Source: Evernia prunastri (taxonomy: Eukaryota; Ascomycota; Lecanoromycetes; Lecanorales; Parmeliaceae). Taken from it: DNA of 64,000 bases. Under the pieces are notes generated by a model. The model had not been told where the DNA came from, made no database searches, and saw only the letters and a list, made by a program, of their open reading frames with translations. The position numbers and the translations under genes were made by a program. Below, in pieces: positions 63,011 through 64,000 of this stretch. Each line of letters opens with the position of its first letter. Within the stretch, counting starts at the first letter, position 1. The DNA is taken from positions 96,548 to 160,547 of the forward strand of contig NKYR01000099.1 in assembly GCA_003184365.1 (NCBI GenBank). Direction: 5' to 3'.

Positions 63011-63323
63011 TATACAATAACAACTACATCTGTTTATAGTCTACAGTTACTTGCGTTGAAATCGTTATATACGATTCTCTATTTCACATTAATTGTATAT
63101 ATAATACAGAGTTATTACACGTTGTATAGAGTACTCGACTTCGACAATTTTTGTTTACTTTTTAAGAATTTCGCGCGAAAGGTTCGTAAATACTTTGAAT
63201 TTCATTATACAACGTATAATAATTCTATATTATATATATAATTAATGTGAAATAGAGAATCGTATATAACGATTTTAACGCAAGTAATTATAGACTATAA
63301 ATAGATCTAATTGTTATTATATA
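63011..63323. mobile_element. palindromic element, two 118-bp arms with a 77-bp spacer
   Basis: Arms 63011-63128 and 63206-63323 are inverted copies of equal length. Nearly all differences are transitions, with the right arm being A or T where the left has G or C. The centre (63129-63205) is unrelated. There is no ORF. It could be a MITE or another fold-back element. Confidence 0.65.
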
Positions 63324-63463
63324 TATACTCAAAGTTTAAAATTATTAAATTCTTAGAAAAAGTTGTTTACTTTTTTCAGCTCTATTTCAAAATTTTCAAA
63401 ATTTTTAAAAACTCGAGCTTTATTACGTACAATCAATAATAACGCTATGTGATATATACTAAG

Positions 63464-63897
63464 TTGTTACTTTAGAGTATTAGATATGCTTTATAATTTG
63501 CAGCTTAGTAGAAGTTTAGAATCGTTGTGGTTGTCTTTGTATAAGAGGATCTTTGATATTTCGCGACTTTTTCCACCTCGGCCAAAAAAAAAACGATGGG
63601 GCCTGTCAACTCGGAGCCTTCGCCAAGGGTTTTGCAAAAAGGAGTAACATGTAAGGCCGGGTACCTCCGTCCCTGTAGTCNTTGTTACTTTAGAGTATTA
63701 GATATGCTTTATAATTTGCAGCTTAGTAGAAGTTTAGAATCGTTGTGGTTGTCTTTGTATAAGAGGATCTTTGATATTTCGCGACTTTTTCCACCTCGGC
63801 CAAAAAAAAACGATGGGGCCTGTCAACTCGGAGCCTTCGCCAAGGGTTTTGCAAAAAGGAGTAACATGTAAGGCCGGGTACCTCCGTCCCTGTAGTC
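63464..63897. repeat. near-identical duplication around an N
   Basis: Bases 63464-63680 and 63682-63897 are the same sequence except for a run of 10 versus 9 A. The N at 63681 lies between them. Confidence 0.85.
63681..63681. other. single-N sequence join 5
   Basis: This N sits exactly between two copies that differ by one base of a homopolymer, as left when two overlapping contig ends are placed side by side. Confidence 0.85.
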
Positions 63898-64000
63898 GAA
63901 CCTTGCCTCCTAGCGCCGGCGTCCTACCTTAGTCCCAAAGCTAACGCGGGACTAAGCCCAAAAGAGTCTAGATCGCTTCGCGGACTTTTGTGTTAGGACG
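63898..64000. other. balanced-composition end of window
   Basis: The last about 100 bases are GC-normal and contain an inverted pair, CTTAGTCCC and GGGACTAAG. The sequence is cut by the window end and cannot be assigned. Confidence 0.3.

Overview
The window comes from a filamentous ascomycete (Pezizomycotina). Its genes have many short GT-AG introns (about 47-184 bp). It carries a multidomain fungal non-reducing polyketide synthase, orthologues of Sen1 and Dnf1, and AT-rich blocks of decayed retrotransposons that look like repeat-induced point mutation (RIP). The class cannot be fixed from the sequence alone.

Layout: (1) 1-4.2 kb holds a putative secreted protein with an unresolved 5' end and a short-chain dehydrogenase. 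(2) 4.2-27.8 kb is a secondary-metabolite gene cluster: secreted alpha/beta hydrolase (-), DHA2-type MFS exporter (+), FAD phenol-hydroxylase-type monooxygenase (+), cytochrome P450 (+), NR-PKS with SAT-KS-AT-PT-ACP-TE (-), an A-T-R carboxylate reductase of NRPS-like type (+), and an O-methyltransferase (+). (3) 28.2-37.5 kb is an AT-rich island built on a Ty1/copia relic, with at least five families of short, undecayed solo LTRs inserted in it. (4) 37.6-54.2 kb is a housekeeping block: a small SDR, a disordered protein, Sen1-type helicase and a Dnf1-type P4-ATPase. (5) 54.8-64 kb is a minisatellite, another LTR, about 6 kb of AT-rich decayed DNA and two inverted-repeat elements.

How the cluster may work (inference): the NR-PKS makes an aromatic acid released by its thioesterase, the A-T-R enzyme reduces the acid to an aldehyde, the flavin monooxygenase and P450 oxidise the ring or side chain, the methyltransferase caps a phenol, and the MFS protein exports the product. 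The PKS and the reductase share a divergent promoter, as do the hydrolase and the transporter. No regulator gene lies in the window.

The most notable observation is a repeated promoter word, ACTCCGGTCC(G), found once in each of the five upstream regions that serve all seven cluster genes. I did not see it upstream of the neighbouring SDR or secreted-protein genes. It contains CGG-T-CCG, the type of site bound by Zn2Cys6 activators, and it gives a sequence-based outline of the cluster. Other notable points are three CCHC zinc knuckles at the C-terminus of Sen1, short LTRs that seem to have escaped RIP, and five single-N joins, each beside repeat sequence and several beside duplicated sequence, that indicate unmerged or chimeric assembly ends.
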